A stretch of 64,000 nt of DNA from Chthonobacter albigriseus (GCF_013839445.1 NZ_JACDIT010000001.1:698126-762125); one strand, 5' to 3'; positions 28,349-36,784 are shown, numbered from the stretch's first letter. Numbers and translations: made by a program. The notes: generated by a model from the letters alone, not told the origin.

Positions 28349-29745
28349 CGCGTCTCCTCGTTGCGCTCGTCGCCTTGATGCTGGCGCTGCCGGCCGGCGC
28401 CCAATCGGCTCTTCCGGACCGGGTGGAAGGCGTCGACCTCAGGATCAGCATCGAAAGCACAGGCCGGCCGCCGCACCCGCAGGAGATGATCCTGATCCGC
28501 CTGCGCGGGCTGTTTCGAATTCCGGTCACCCTGGAACGGCTGCAGGAGCCGGACATTCCGGGGGCGCGGATGCTGACCATCGGCCGCGACAAGTGGACGG
28601 CGGTGATGGAGGGTGGCCTGCCGGCGCAGCTGGTGGAGCGGACCGTGGCGGTGTTCCCTCAGAAGAGCGGCACGCTCCGGATCCCGCCCTTCGTGCATCA
28701 CCTGACGCTTGTCGACAAAAACTTCAAACAGTTCAAGGCGGACGTGCGGTCCAACGCGCTTGAGGTCGAGGTGGTGCCGGCCCCGGTTCCCGCCGACACC
28801 TGGTGGATCGCGGCGGGCGATCTGAAGGTCACGGAAACCTGGACGGCGCCGCCGGACCAGCTGGGGATCGGACAGTCGACGCGCCGGACGCTCACCTTCG
28901 AGGCGTTCGGCGTTCTCGACGACCAGTTGCCCCCGCCGCCGCCGATGCGTGTCGACGGGCTGATCGTGTTCCCGGGTCCGGTCGCTCGCGAAACGATGAT
29001 CGGCCTCGGTCCCAACCAGATCCGCCAGTGGGAGCTGCCGCTGCGCGAGCGGTCGTTGCGCCGTCCCGGCCGCTACAAGGAGGTTGCCAGCGACACGGAC
29101 GGCCCGGTGTCGCGGGTCACCTACACCTGGGACATCCGCCCGGCGACGGATCGGGCGGTTCTGCTGCCAGCGATCGCGATCCCCTGGTTCGACACCCGTG
29201 CGGGGGTGATGCGCACGCTGGAGATCGGCCCGCGCACGGTGTCGCTGGCCGCCTCCAGCGTTTCGGCGGAAACGCTGGCGCTGGAGAAGGCGCTCGGCAT
29301 CGAGGCGGCGGCGGCCTATGCGCCGGTCCCGGAAGGCTGGCGGGCGCGGGTGCTGACGGCCGGGGCGGGCGTGCTCGCCTTCCTTGTCGCCGGGGCGGGG
29401 CTGGCGGTCTTGGCCCTCCCGGAAACGCTCGCCTCGATGCGACGGCGATTGGCGGAACGGTCGCGTGTGCGGGCGCTGATCCGGAGCTTCCGGGCGGCGG
29501 CGCGCCGCGGCGATGGCGCGGGCGCGCGAGCGGCCCTTCTCCACCTCGCCGACCTCGGACTTCAGCCCGATGGGGCCGGCCGGGGCGATGTCGTCGATCT
29601 CGACCGGCACCTGTTCGGCCTTCCGCCGGGGCCGCCGCCCGACTGGAAACGCTTGGCAACTCGGGAGTTTTTCCCGGAGAAAGATTTCGCCCTGCGCCCG
29701 GTTGCCGCAAGGGGGGGCTCCGGCATCCACATTACCGAACGTTAA
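28342..29745 (+). CDS. BatD-like membrane protein (oxygen tolerance family)
   Basis: A 467-residue protein with a signal peptide (ending PAGAQS), a long extracytoplasmic beta-rich region (ISIESTGRPPHPQEMILIRLRGLF; VERTVAVFPQKSGTLRIPPF), one membrane helix at about 335-358 and a cytosolic C-terminus. The PxQSGTxxIPPF-like segment is typical of BatD. It is the last gene of the MoxR operon and probably organises the complex at the periplasmic face. Confidence 0.82.
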   Translation: MVTRLLVALVALMLALPAGAQSALPDRVEGVDLRISIESTGRPPHPQEMILIRLRGLFRIPVTLERLQEPDIPGARMLTIGRDKWTAVMEGGLPAQLVERTVAVFPQKSGTLRIPPFVHHLTLVDKNFKQFKADVRSNALEVEVVPAPVPADTWWIAAGDLKVTETWTAPPDQLGIGQSTRRTLTFEAFGVLDDQLPPPPPMRVDGLIVFPGPVARETMIGLGPNQIRQWELPLRERSLRRPGRYKEVASDTDGPVSRVTYTWDIRPATDRAVLLPAIAIPWFDTRAGVMRTLEIGPRTVSLAASSVSAETLALEKALGIEAAAAYAPVPEGWRARVLTAGAGVLAFLVAGAGLAVLALPETLASMRRRLAERSRVRALIRSFRAAARRGDGAGARAALLHLADLGLQPDGAGRGDVVDLDRHLFGLPPGPPPDWKRLATREFFPEKDFALRPVAARGGSGIHITER

Positions 29746-29828
29746 CTTGAGGAGATCCGGGCCAAGCCTAGGCTCCCGGCGGGAATGGACGAGAAGAAGC
29801 GCCACCCGAACACCCTGGGAGGGATCCA

Positions 29829-30323
29829 ATGCGTTCGACGACCCTGTTCGCCGGCCTCGCCGCCGGCCTTCTGCTGGCCACACCTGCCCTGGCGGTCGAC
29901 GCCAAGCAGCGCGTGGAAGACAAGACCATCTCCGTGGACAAGACCTGGGCGATCATCGGCGACTTCTGCGGGATCGGCCAGTGGCATCCGGCGGTAGAAA
30001 AGTGCGAACTGTCCGAAAAGGACGGCGCCAAGCTCCGGACGCTGTCGCTGAAGGGCGGCGGCACGATCATCGAGAAGCTGGAAGAGTGGAACGACGCGGA
30101 GCACAAGTACACCTACTCGATCATCGAGAGCCCGCTGCCCGTCGCCAACTACACCTCGACGCTGTCGGTGAAGGCCGACGACGATGGCGGCGCCGGTATC
30201 CGCTGGGTCGGCACCTTCGACGCCAAAGGCGCCACGGACGAGGAGGCCAAGACCGTGATCGAGGGCATCTACAAGGCTGGAATCGACTCCATCCTGGCCA
30301 AGGCGCAGGCCGCCGGCAGCTGA
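29829..30323 (+). CDS. Exported SRPBCC-fold protein
   Basis: A 164-residue protein with a signal peptide (about 1-22, ending PALA) and an SRPBCC/polyketide-cyclase-like domain: ISVDKTWAIIGDFCGIGQWHPAVEKCELSE, LEEWNDAEHKYTYSIIESPLPVANY, IRWVGTFDAKGATDEEA. These folds bind a hydrophobic ligand; which one is unknown. GGGAGGG lies 5 bases before the ATG. It has its own 83-base upstream gap and is convergent with the kinase operon. Confidence 0.85.
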   Translation: MRSTTLFAGLAAGLLLATPALAVDAKQRVEDKTISVDKTWAIIGDFCGIGQWHPAVEKCELSEKDGAKLRTLSLKGGGTIIEKLEEWNDAEHKYTYSIIESPLPVANYTSTLSVKADDDGGAGIRWVGTFDAKGATDEEAKTVIEGIYKAGIDSILAKAQAAGS

Positions 30324-30342
30324 CGTCCGGCGCGGCCAGCCC

Positions 30343-31704
30343 TCAGAACTCCGGATCGAGGACCACCTCGATCCGGCACACCAGGCCGTCCTCACGATAA
30401 TCCAGGGTCGTGGCCCCGCCCAGTTCGTGGGCAAGAACGCGCTCGATGAGCCGCGAGCCGAAGCCCTGGCGGGTCGGCTTCTCCACCGGCGGCCCGCCGG
30501 TCTCCACCCAGGTGATCGCCAGCCGGTCCCGACTTTCGCCCAGGATCTCCCAGCTCACCGCCACACTGCCTGAATCGCGCGACAGGGCGCCGTACTTGCT
30601 GGCGTTGGTGCCGAGTTCGTGCAGCGCCATGGCGATCGGCACGGCAACGCGCGGGGCGATCTGGATCACCGGGCCGGAGACCCGGAATCGCGCCGACGAT
30701 CCGCCGGCGTAGGGCGCGATCGCCTCCGCGACGATGGCGTGCAGCGTGCCGCCGATCAGGTCCTCGCGCATCAGGAGATCGTGGGTCTTGGCGAGGTTGG
30801 CGAGACGGCCCTCGAAGCTTTCCAGCGCGCCCGGATCGATGGCGCGGTCGCGCAGGGTCTGGCGGGCGATGGACTGGACGATCGCCAGCGTGTTCTTGAC
30901 CCTGTGATGCAGCTCCTGGATCAGCACGCGCTGGCGCAGATCGGCCTGTTTCTGCAGAGTGAGGTCGATGTTGATGCCGACGAGGCGTCCGCGCAGGCCT
31001 TGCGCACGGCCGTGGATGTCGGCGCGCGACATCAGCCAACGGGTCGAGCCATCGCCGTGCAGGACACGGAACTCGCAGTCGAGCGGGGTGCCGGTCTGTG
31101 CGGACGCGGCCAGGGCTTCGGTGTAGAGCGACCGATCCTCCGGATGCACGCAGGCGAGCAGCGTGTCGAAGTTCATCGCGCCGCCGGGCTCGCTGCCGAT
31201 CAGCTTGCTGTTGGCCTCGGACCAGACGACGATTCCGCTGTCCAGGTCCCACTCCCAGGTACCGACGCCACCGGCCTGCTGGGCCAGCCGCATCCGCGCC
31301 TCGCTGCGGCGAAGACGCTCCTCGGCCCGCCGGATGCGCAGCAGCGCCTTCACCGTGGCGATCATCTCGGCGGGATCGACAGGCTGGGTGAGATAGGCGT
31401 CGGCGCCGCCCTCCAGGCCGCGAACCCTGTGGTCGGCCGAGACGAAGTGGGCGGAGGTCTGCAGCACGAGGACTTCGGGCATGTGGGCCTTGATCCGCGC
31501 GCAGACGTCGAGGCCGCTCATGTCCGGCAGGTTCACGTCGAGCAGCACCAGCGCGGGCCGGCGGGCGTTGACCAGTTCCAGCGTCTCCGCGCCCGTGGCC
31601 GCCTCCAGGACATCGTAGCCCGCGTGGATGAGCAACCGGGTCTTGGCGTAGCGAAGCTGTTCGGTGTCGTCGACGTTGAGGATCGTTTCTGGGCCGATGA
31701 TCAT
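30343..31704 (-). CDS. REC-PAS-HWE histidine kinase, last gene of the stressosome operon
   Basis: A 453-residue protein. An N-terminal receiver has acidic DD at 12-13 and phosphoacceptor D56 (LVLLDVNLPD). Its usual lysine is glutamine (YLTQP, Q107). A PAS domain (about 140-255) has RWLMSRADIHGRAQGLRGRLVGINIDLT. The kinase part belongs to the HWE group: phosphoacceptor H267 in ELHHRVKNTLAIVQSIARQT and WVE in ITWVETGGPP. Kinases of this group often feed PhyR, the partner-switch regulator of the alphaproteobacterial general stress response. It overlaps the upstream kinase stop by 4 bases. Confidence 0.92.
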   Translation of the reverse strand: MIIGPETILNVDDTEQLRYAKTRLLIHAGYDVLEAATGAETLELVNARRPALVLLDVNLPDMSGLDVCARIKAHMPEVLVLQTSAHFVSADHRVRGLEGGADAYLTQPVDPAEMIATVKALLRIRRAEERLRRSEARMRLAQQAGGVGTWEWDLDSGIVVWSEANSKLIGSEPGGAMNFDTLLACVHPEDRSLYTEALAASAQTGTPLDCEFRVLHGDGSTRWLMSRADIHGRAQGLRGRLVGINIDLTLQKQADLRQRVLIQELHHRVKNTLAIVQSIARQTLRDRAIDPGALESFEGRLANLAKTHDLLMREDLIGGTLHAIVAEAIAPYAGGSSARFRVSGPVIQIAPRVAVPIAMALHELGTNASKYGALSRDSGSVAVSWEILGESRDRLAITWVETGGPPVEKPTRQGFGSRLIERVLAHELGGATTLDYREDGLVCRIEVVLDPEF

Positions 31705-32981
31705 GACTTTAGCCGCCTTTCGGCGCTTCTTCCGATCGCCTCCAGCAAAGAGTGCCTGGAGATCTCGTGCTTGGGAAGGAATTCGGCGACGCCTTCGAGG
31801 CGGGCTCTCAGCGCAGGGGTGATGGGATCGGAGGTCGCCACGACGACGGCGGTCCCGGCGGGCCAGCCGTCCCGGCGCAAAGCCTCGACCACTTCGGCGC
31901 CCGCCATGCCGGGCATGTTGAGGTCGAGCAGCACCACGTCGGCCGGGTCGGCGCGCAGGCGGTTGAGGCCGTTGTGGCCATCCAGGGCTTCGCGGACCCG
32001 GATCTCGGGGCGGTCCTTCAGCAGCTGGCGGACGAGGTAGCGGAAGGACGGGTCGTCGTCGATCACAAGGATGGTGCGCGTCGACGCGCCGGCTTCGCCC
32101 CCGCCGTCGCGCAGGACGACCGACGCCGGCAGCGTCAGGCGAAAGGTGGAACCTCGGCCGGGGGTGCTCTCCACGTCCAGGCTTCCGCCGAGCAGCTCGG
32201 CGAGCCGGCGCGACAGCGGCAGGCCGAGACCGGTGCCCTTGTGGCGGCGGTGGAGCGCGGTATCGATCTGTCCGAACTCCTCGAAGATCTTGGCCTGGTG
32301 CTCCGGCGCGATGCCGATGCCGGTGTCCCGGACCTCGATCAGCAGACCGCCGTCGTCGACGATACGAGCGGAGACGCGGACCTCGCCCGTTTCGGTGAAC
32401 TTCAGGCCGTTGGACACCAGATTGCGCAGGATCTGGGCCACCTTGGCCTCGTCCGTGCGGAGGCGGATGTCGGGTCCGGTGTCGATCACGAGCCTGACGT
32501 CACGGCCCGCCTGCAAGGGCCGCAAGGCGCCCCGCAAGGCGGCGAAGAGGTCCGGCAGGGCAAAGACGGTCGGCTTCAGGTCGAGCCTGCCGGCCTCCAC
32601 CTTGGCGAGATCAAGCAGGTCGTTGACGAGCTCGGTCAGGCTCTCGGCGGACTGCCTGATGTAGACGACCTGCCGCTCCTGCTCCGCGGAGAGGTCGCCG
32701 TCGAGTCGATCGAGAAGGATGCGGGCGAGCCCCATGATCGAGTTCAACGGCGTGCGGAACTCGTGGCTCACGTAGGACAGGAAGCGCGACTTCAGCTCGC
32801 TCGCCTCGCGCAGCTGATCGGCCCGCTGGTCGAGTTCGGAGTAGAGCGCGACGATGCCGCGGTTGGTGTCCTCCAGCTCGCGGTTGAGCCGCTGCAGCTC
32901 GTCGCGGCGGGAGTCGAGTTCGCGCCGAGCCTCGGCCAGCTCGGCTGCAAGGGCGGCGGCATCGGTGCCGGAATCGCTCAT
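31701..32981 (-). CDS. Hybrid histidine kinase with N-terminal coiled coil and C-terminal receiver
   Basis: A 426-residue protein. Residues about 8-62 form a coiled coil with no recognisable sensor domain. HisKA follows, with phosphoacceptor H73 (YVSHEFRTPLNSIMG). The HATPase has NLVSNGLKFTETGEV, DTGIGIAPEHQAKIFEEFGQ and GTGLGLPLSRRLAELLGG. The C-terminal receiver has VIDDDPSFR and VVLLDLNMPG. The lack of a sensor domain suggests that the input comes from a protein partner, plausibly RsbT. It overlaps both neighbours by 4 bases. Confidence 0.92.
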   Translation of the reverse strand: MSDSGTDAAALAAELAEARRELDSRRDELQRLNRELEDTNRGIVALYSELDQRADQLREASELKSRFLSYVSHEFRTPLNSIMGLARILLDRLDGDLSAEQERQVVYIRQSAESLTELVNDLLDLAKVEAGRLDLKPTVFALPDLFAALRGALRPLQAGRDVRLVIDTGPDIRLRTDEAKVAQILRNLVSNGLKFTETGEVRVSARIVDDGGLLIEVRDTGIGIAPEHQAKIFEEFGQIDTALHRRHKGTGLGLPLSRRLAELLGGSLDVESTPGRGSTFRLTLPASVVLRDGGGEAGASTRTILVIDDDPSFRYLVRQLLKDRPEIRVREALDGHNGLNRLRADPADVVLLDLNMPGMAGAEVVEALRRDGWPAGTAVVVATSDPITPALRARLEGVAEFLPKHEISRHSLLEAIGRSAERRLKS

Positions 32982-33967
32982 GACCAGCCTCCCGTCGCGA
33001 CCACCACCGTCGCATCGTCCCGGCCGCGGGCGTGGTCTCGCCAGAGGATCGCCGCGACCAGCGCCGGGTGAGCGGCGGCAAGGCCGGGATAGCGGTCGAG
33101 CGACCAGTTGTTGGAGACCCCGTCGGAATGGAGGACGACGCAGTAGGCCGGCTTCAGGTCGTAGGAGAACGCCTGGATGCGGTGGCGGGCGAGTCCGGCG
33201 GTGCCGTTGTGGGAAACCATGCGCCGCGCCTCGCCGCCGGACACCACGACGCCGGCGATGTTGCCGAGGCCGCAGAAGACGGCGCTTCCGGACGACGGGT
33301 GGAGACGGACCGCCGCCACGGCCGCGCCGCGCGTCGTCTTCAGCGCGTCGTGGGCGCGGTCGACGAACTCCAGGGGCGTACTCGCGCCGGCGGCCTTGAA
33401 CACCCGGACGGCCTCGTTGGAAGCGCCGGCAGCACCGGCCCCGTGTCCGAGCCCGTCGGCGAGCATGAGGTCGCAGACAGCGCCGTCGGTGCGCGCCGAC
33501 CAGGCGTCTCCGCAGACGTCCTCGCCGGCGATCGGCATGGCAATCCCGGCGAAGACGGGGCGGGCGAGCTTCTGCCGTCCGCGGACGAAGCGGGCGAGCA
33601 CGGCCGTGCCGAGCCCCGGCCAGGACGCCACCTCGAAGGCGTTGGACTGGCGGCGGACGGCGCCGAGCCCCTCGCCGGCGCTGCCGGCCGTGGAGTAGCC
33701 GTCCTCCAGGCAGCGGCCGATGTCGGCCATGCCGCGCCCCTTGTCGAGTGCGATCAACTCCAGGCCGTCGCCGGTCTCGTCGGCGAAGGGTCCGCAGAGG
33801 ATGTCGCCACCGCGGGCATGCTTGACGAGGTTGGTCGCCAATTCGGTCGCCGCGATCGCCACGCGTCCGGCGTCCGTGGCGTCGAAGCCGAGGCGCTCGG
33901 CGAAGGCGCTCGCCTTGCGGCGCGCCTCCGATACCCTGCTCTCGTCGTGGACCGGCAGCAACTGCAT
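32978..33967 (-). CDS. SpoIIE-family phosphatase with N-terminal HATPase domain (RsbX-like role)
   Basis: A 329-residue protein from the ATG at 33967 (GGAAG 8 bases upstream); an ATG at 33982 inside rsbT is possible. Residues about 10-130 form an RsbT/RsbW-like ATPase domain (VAIAATELATNLVKHARGGDILCG, LDKGRGMADI). Residues about 145-320 are a PP2C/SpoIIE phosphatase (MLADGLGHGAGAAGASNEAVRVF, HSDGVSNNWSLDRYPGL). In stressosome operons such a protein dephosphorylates RsbR/RsbS to reset the complex. It lies 5 bases after rsbT. Confidence 0.9.
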   Translation of the reverse strand: MQLLPVHDESRVSEARRKASAFAERLGFDATDAGRVAIAATELATNLVKHARGGDILCGPFADETGDGLELIALDKGRGMADIGRCLEDGYSTAGSAGEGLGAVRRQSNAFEVASWPGLGTAVLARFVRGRQKLARPVFAGIAMPIAGEDVCGDAWSARTDGAVCDLMLADGLGHGAGAAGASNEAVRVFKAAGASTPLEFVDRAHDALKTTRGAAVAAVRLHPSSGSAVFCGLGNIAGVVVSGGEARRMVSHNGTAGLARHRIQAFSYDLKPAYCVVLHSDGVSNNWSLDRYPGLAAAHPALVAAILWRDHARGRDDATVVVATGGWS

Positions 33968-33972
33968 GGGAC

Positions 33973-34377
33973 CTACTTCCATCGGGCGATCATCACCCGG
34001 GTTCCCGCGCCCGGGCTGGAGCGGATGTCGAACTCGTTGGACAGGCGCCTGGCGCCGGACAGCCCGAGTCCGAGGCCGCCGCCGGTCGTGTAGCCGTCGC
34101 GCATGGCGACCGAGATATCCGGGATTCCGGGGCCATCGTCCTCGAAGACGATGCGCACGCCGCGCCGGCCGCCGTCGTCGATGATCTCGATCGCGGCGGT
34201 GCCGCCGCCGCCGTAGTCCAGCGTGTTGCGGGCGAGTTCGCTGGCGGCGGTGACGATCTTGGTCTGGTCGACGAGCCCGAGGCCCACCTCGACGGAGGCG
34301 GTGCGGACGCGCTGGCGGACCCGGACGATGTCGTCGGACGCGCGGATCTCCAGGACCTCAGACCTCGGTGCCGGCAT
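33973..34377 (-). CDS. rsbT: RsbT-type serine/threonine kinase (stressosome switch kinase)
   Basis: About 134 residues from the ATG at 34377 (GGGGAG 4 bases before); an ATG four codons upstream is possible. A single GHKL ATPase domain: TAASELARNTLDYGGGGTA (N-box), FEDDGPGIPDI (G1), GGGLGLGLSGARRLSNEF (G2). RsbT phosphorylates STAS domains of RsbR and RsbS, then leaves the stressosome to act on a downstream partner. The gene overlaps the end of rsbS by 20 bases, so the pair is translationally coupled. Confidence 0.93.
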   Translation of the reverse strand: MPAPRSEVLEIRASDDIVRVRQRVRTASVEVGLGLVDQTKIVTAASELARNTLDYGGGGTAAIEIIDDGGRRGVRIVFEDDGPGIPDISVAMRDGYTTGGGLGLGLSGARRLSNEFDIRSSPGAGTRVMIARWK

Positions 34378-34747
34378 CGTGCTCCCCATCGCCGGAGACC
34401 GACACGCCGATCAGGGCCAGTCCGCGCTCCACGTTCAGCGCGGTGTTCACGCCGGGCATGGAGAGGCCGAGTTCCACCAGCGTGATGGCGACGGCCGGAC
34501 GCATGCCGACGACGACGGTCCGCGCATCGAGCAGGCGGGAGACCGCGGCTATGCTGTCGAGCATGCGGCCGATGAAGCTGTCGACGATCTCCAGGGAGGA
34601 GATGTCGATCAGGACGCCGCGGGCGCCGGTGGCAGCAATGCGGGCGGTGAGGTCCTCCTCCAGCGCCATGGCCAGCTGGTCGTGCATGTCCACCTGGATC
34701 GTGACCAGGAGGGCATGGCCCATCTTCAGGATCGGGATGCGGTCCAT
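34358..34747 (-). CDS. rsbS: RsbS, single STAS-domain stressosome scaffold
   Basis: A 129-residue STAS protein that follows RsbS closely: ILKMGHALLVTIQVDMHDQLAMALEEDLTARI, VLIDISSLEIVDSFIGRML, VVVGMRPAVAITLVELGLSMPGVNTALNVERG. Serines sit in the loop that RsbT modifies. The frame runs open upstream, but only from the ATG at 34747 is there homology. It lies 5 bases after rsbR. Together with RsbR it should build the icosahedral stressosome core. Confidence 0.93.
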   Translation of the reverse strand: MDRIPILKMGHALLVTIQVDMHDQLAMALEEDLTARIAATGARGVLIDISSLEIVDSFIGRMLDSIAAVSRLLDARTVVVGMRPAVAITLVELGLSMPGVNTALNVERGLALIGVSVSGDGEHDAGTEV

Positions 34748-34752
34748 GGCCG

Positions 34753-35634
34753 TCACGCCGACGCGCGGACGGCGGGAGCCGGACTGGCCGAAACGACGCG
34801 GCGGCCGATACGTTGCAGGGCCAGGGCGAGGGCATCGGCCAGGGTGGCCTTGGAAACGACGTTCAGTTCCACGCCGAGATGGACCATGGTCTGGGCGATC
34901 TGCGGGCGGATGCCGGAGATGATGCAGTCGGCCCCCATCAGGCGGGCCGCGGCGACGGTCTTCAGGAGATGCTGAGCGACCAGCGTGTCGACCGTCGGCA
35001 CGCCGGTGATGTCGATGATGGCGATCTCCGCGGTGTGGTCGACGATGCTCTGGAGCAGGTTCTCCATCACGACCTGGGTCCGCTCGCTGTCGAGCGTGCC
35101 GATCAGCGGAAGCGCGAGCACGCCGTCCCACAGCTTGACCACTGGCGTGGAGAGTTCGGAGATCTCGCGCTGCTGGCGGATGATCACCTCCTCGCGGCTC
35201 TTCTGGAACACCTCCATGGTGAACAGGCCGAGGCCATCGATCAGGGTCGTCGCCGTCCAGAGGCCGGCGGACATGGCATCCGGCGAGAGGTCCGGTTCGG
35301 TCCGGAAGGCGTCGAAGACCGGCTTCTTCAGCGAGAAGACGAAGGTGGCCGTCTCGGTGGGCGAGAAGCCCTGGAAGGCCCGGGCGCGGGACATCTCGGC
35401 CAGCAGATCCCGGAGGCGGCTGTAGGCAGCGGATGTCGGATCGGAGTCGCCGCTGGATGCGGCGGATTGCAGCAGTTCGAGCACCTCGCGCCCTTGCGCC
35501 ACCAGTTCCTGCGTGCTGACGCGGCCTGGCACGCGCGCATTGGCCCGCTCCAGCTCGGCTGACCAGTCAGCCATGATCCGCGTCTTCGCGCGCCCGAGAA
35601 GGTCGGCGAAGAGCATCGTTCCCGATCGATCCAT
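34753..35634 (-). CDS. rsbR: RsbR-family stressosome sensor (RsbRD-like N-domain plus STAS)
   Basis: A 293-residue protein. The N-terminal half (about 5-160) resembles the RsbRD_N domain (LLAEMSRARAFQGFSPTETATFVFSLKKPVFDAF) rather than the B. subtilis globin-like one. The STAS domain (about 175-280) has STPVVKLWDGVLALPLIGTLDSERTQVVMENLL, IIDITGVPTVDTLVAQHLLK and ISGIRPQIAQTMVHLGVEL, with the threonines RsbT would modify. The start at 35634 has GGGAG 6 bases upstream; a longer open frame lacks homology. First gene of the operon; an EcfG-type promoter lies about 150 bases upstream. Confidence 0.92.
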   Translation of the reverse strand: MDRSGTMLFADLLGRAKTRIMADWSAELERANARVPGRVSTQELVAQGREVLELLQSAASSGDSDPTSAAYSRLRDLLAEMSRARAFQGFSPTETATFVFSLKKPVFDAFRTEPDLSPDAMSAGLWTATTLIDGLGLFTMEVFQKSREEVIIRQQREISELSTPVVKLWDGVLALPLIGTLDSERTQVVMENLLQSIVDHTAEIAIIDITGVPTVDTLVAQHLLKTVAAARLMGADCIISGIRPQIAQTMVHLGVELNVVSKATLADALALALQRIGRRVVSASPAPAVRASA

Positions 35635-35781
35635 CAAACACTCCCAAGCCCCGACGGAGTGCCCCGCTCGGCCAAACGGATCCCGGCCCAGCCGACCGAG
35701 CGCTTTCAAACCGAAAAATCCTAGGAAGGCGGCGCAAAACCCCGTTCACACGCGCAGACCCCGATCCGCAGCGTCCGTATC

Positions 35782-35806
35782 AACGCGTAGCCTGTTGGAT
35801 GGTTCC
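35782..35806 (-). promoter_or_regulatory. Candidate EcfG (general stress sigma) promoter of the stressosome operon
   Basis: On the minus strand GGAAC (35802-35806), exactly 16 bases, then CGTT (35782-35785). This matches the alphaproteobacterial EcfG consensus GGAAC-N16/17-CGTT with no mismatch, in the right orientation for rsbR and in a non-coding gap. Leader of about 140 bases. Confidence 0.75.
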
Positions 35807-35870
35807 GGGCCTATTCATCCCAAACGTGTCGTATTGGCTTGGGGGAGTCAGAGACAGCAAATCATCACGC

Positions 35871-35888
35871 AATGATCAGCGGATCATT
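35871..35888. repeat. Inverted repeat, candidate operator between rsbR and the LysR-like gene
   Basis: AATGATC-AGCG-GATCATT: perfect 7-base arms, 4-base spacer. It lies 118 bases upstream of the LysR-like start and 65 bases upstream of the rsbR promoter -35. The LysR-like protein is the obvious candidate binder; not proven. Confidence 0.5.
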
Positions 35889-36006
35889 ATACCATTTTGC
35901 AATGCTGACGGGTGCGGATGCGGAGACGATTCTGTATACTATCTGGTAAAAATCGGGTAACGATTCCGCTAATATCGTCAAATATCCCAATACTCCGCGG
36001 CGCCAG

Positions 36007-36774
36007 ATGCGAATCAAAGATATCGAGATCATCGTACGGATTCTGGAGTGCGGCTCGTTCTCCCGGGCGGCTGACATGCTCCGAATTTCGCAACCCGCGG
36101 TTTCGCTGGCCGTCAAACGGGCGGAGGATGAACTCGGTGTCCGCATCTTCGACCGGTCCGGCAGTTCCGTCACGGTTGCGTCCGGCGGGCATGGGGTGGT
36201 CAAGGGCTTCCAGAAGATCCTGGAGATCTACGAGGGCCTGGTCGGCTCCGGGGCGGAGAGCCGCAAGATCCGGATCGGCATCTCGCCGCTTCTGAGCGGG
36301 CGGGACGTGACGCGGATCCTGACACGGGTGCTGCAGGAGGCTGGCGCGACGATCGACGTGGAATTCCTCGATTCCCGCGATATCAGTACACGGAGCGATT
36401 TCGACGTGCGCATCGTCGCCCCGACGCTGAAGCGGCGGTCCTCCCACCACATCGACTTCCCGACCGCCTGGATCGGCGTCGACAACGGCACCTTCATCTA
36501 CTCCAAGCAGGAGAGCGAGGTCTGGGATCGTGCGCGCGCCATCCTGATCGAGGCGGGAAAGAACGTCGCCAACGTCATCGAGGTCAACGACTGCGGCTAT
36601 GCCTACCACATGGCGACGTCCGGCGCCGGGTTCACGCCGTGCGTGCTGACCAGCGACATCGCCTTCCGCGACAACACGCTCACCACGATGCCGGACCTGC
36701 CGCCGATGCGGTTGGACATCTTCTCGCCTCCGGACATCGCGGTGCGGCTGAAGAACTCGCTGCTCGGGCTCTGA
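36007..36774 (+). CDS. Short LysR-type transcriptional regulator
   Basis: A 255-residue protein. The N-terminal winged helix is typical LysR: DIEIIVRILECGSFSRAADMLRISQPAVSLAVKRAEDELGVRIFDR (about 5-52). The effector domain (about 85-250) is shorter than in usual 290-310-residue members and diverged (IRIGISPLLSGRDVTRIL; DCGYAYHMATSGAGFTPCVL). No clear Shine-Dalgarno sequence precedes the ATG. It is divergent from rsbR and could control it. It converges on the multicopper oxidase gene with 10 bases between stops. Confidence 0.85.
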   Translation: MRIKDIEIIVRILECGSFSRAADMLRISQPAVSLAVKRAEDELGVRIFDRSGSSVTVASGGHGVVKGFQKILEIYEGLVGSGAESRKIRIGISPLLSGRDVTRILTRVLQEAGATIDVEFLDSRDISTRSDFDVRIVAPTLKRRSSHHIDFPTAWIGVDNGTFIYSKQESEVWDRARAILIEAGKNVANVIEVNDCGYAYHMATSGAGFTPCVLTSDIAFRDNTLTTMPDLPPMRLDIFSPPDIAVRLKNSLLGL

Positions 36775-36784
36775 CGGCGCGCGT

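Larger units (their letters stand above)
35635..36006. promoter_or_regulatory. Divergent regulatory region between rsbR and the LysR-like gene (372 bases)
   Basis: No credible gene. It holds the EcfG-type promoter for rsbR at 35782-35806 and an inverted repeat at 35871-35888 (both listed). The right part is AT-rich compared with the window, with TATACT near 35936 that could be a -10 for the LysR-like gene, though I found no good -35. Confidence 0.6.
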
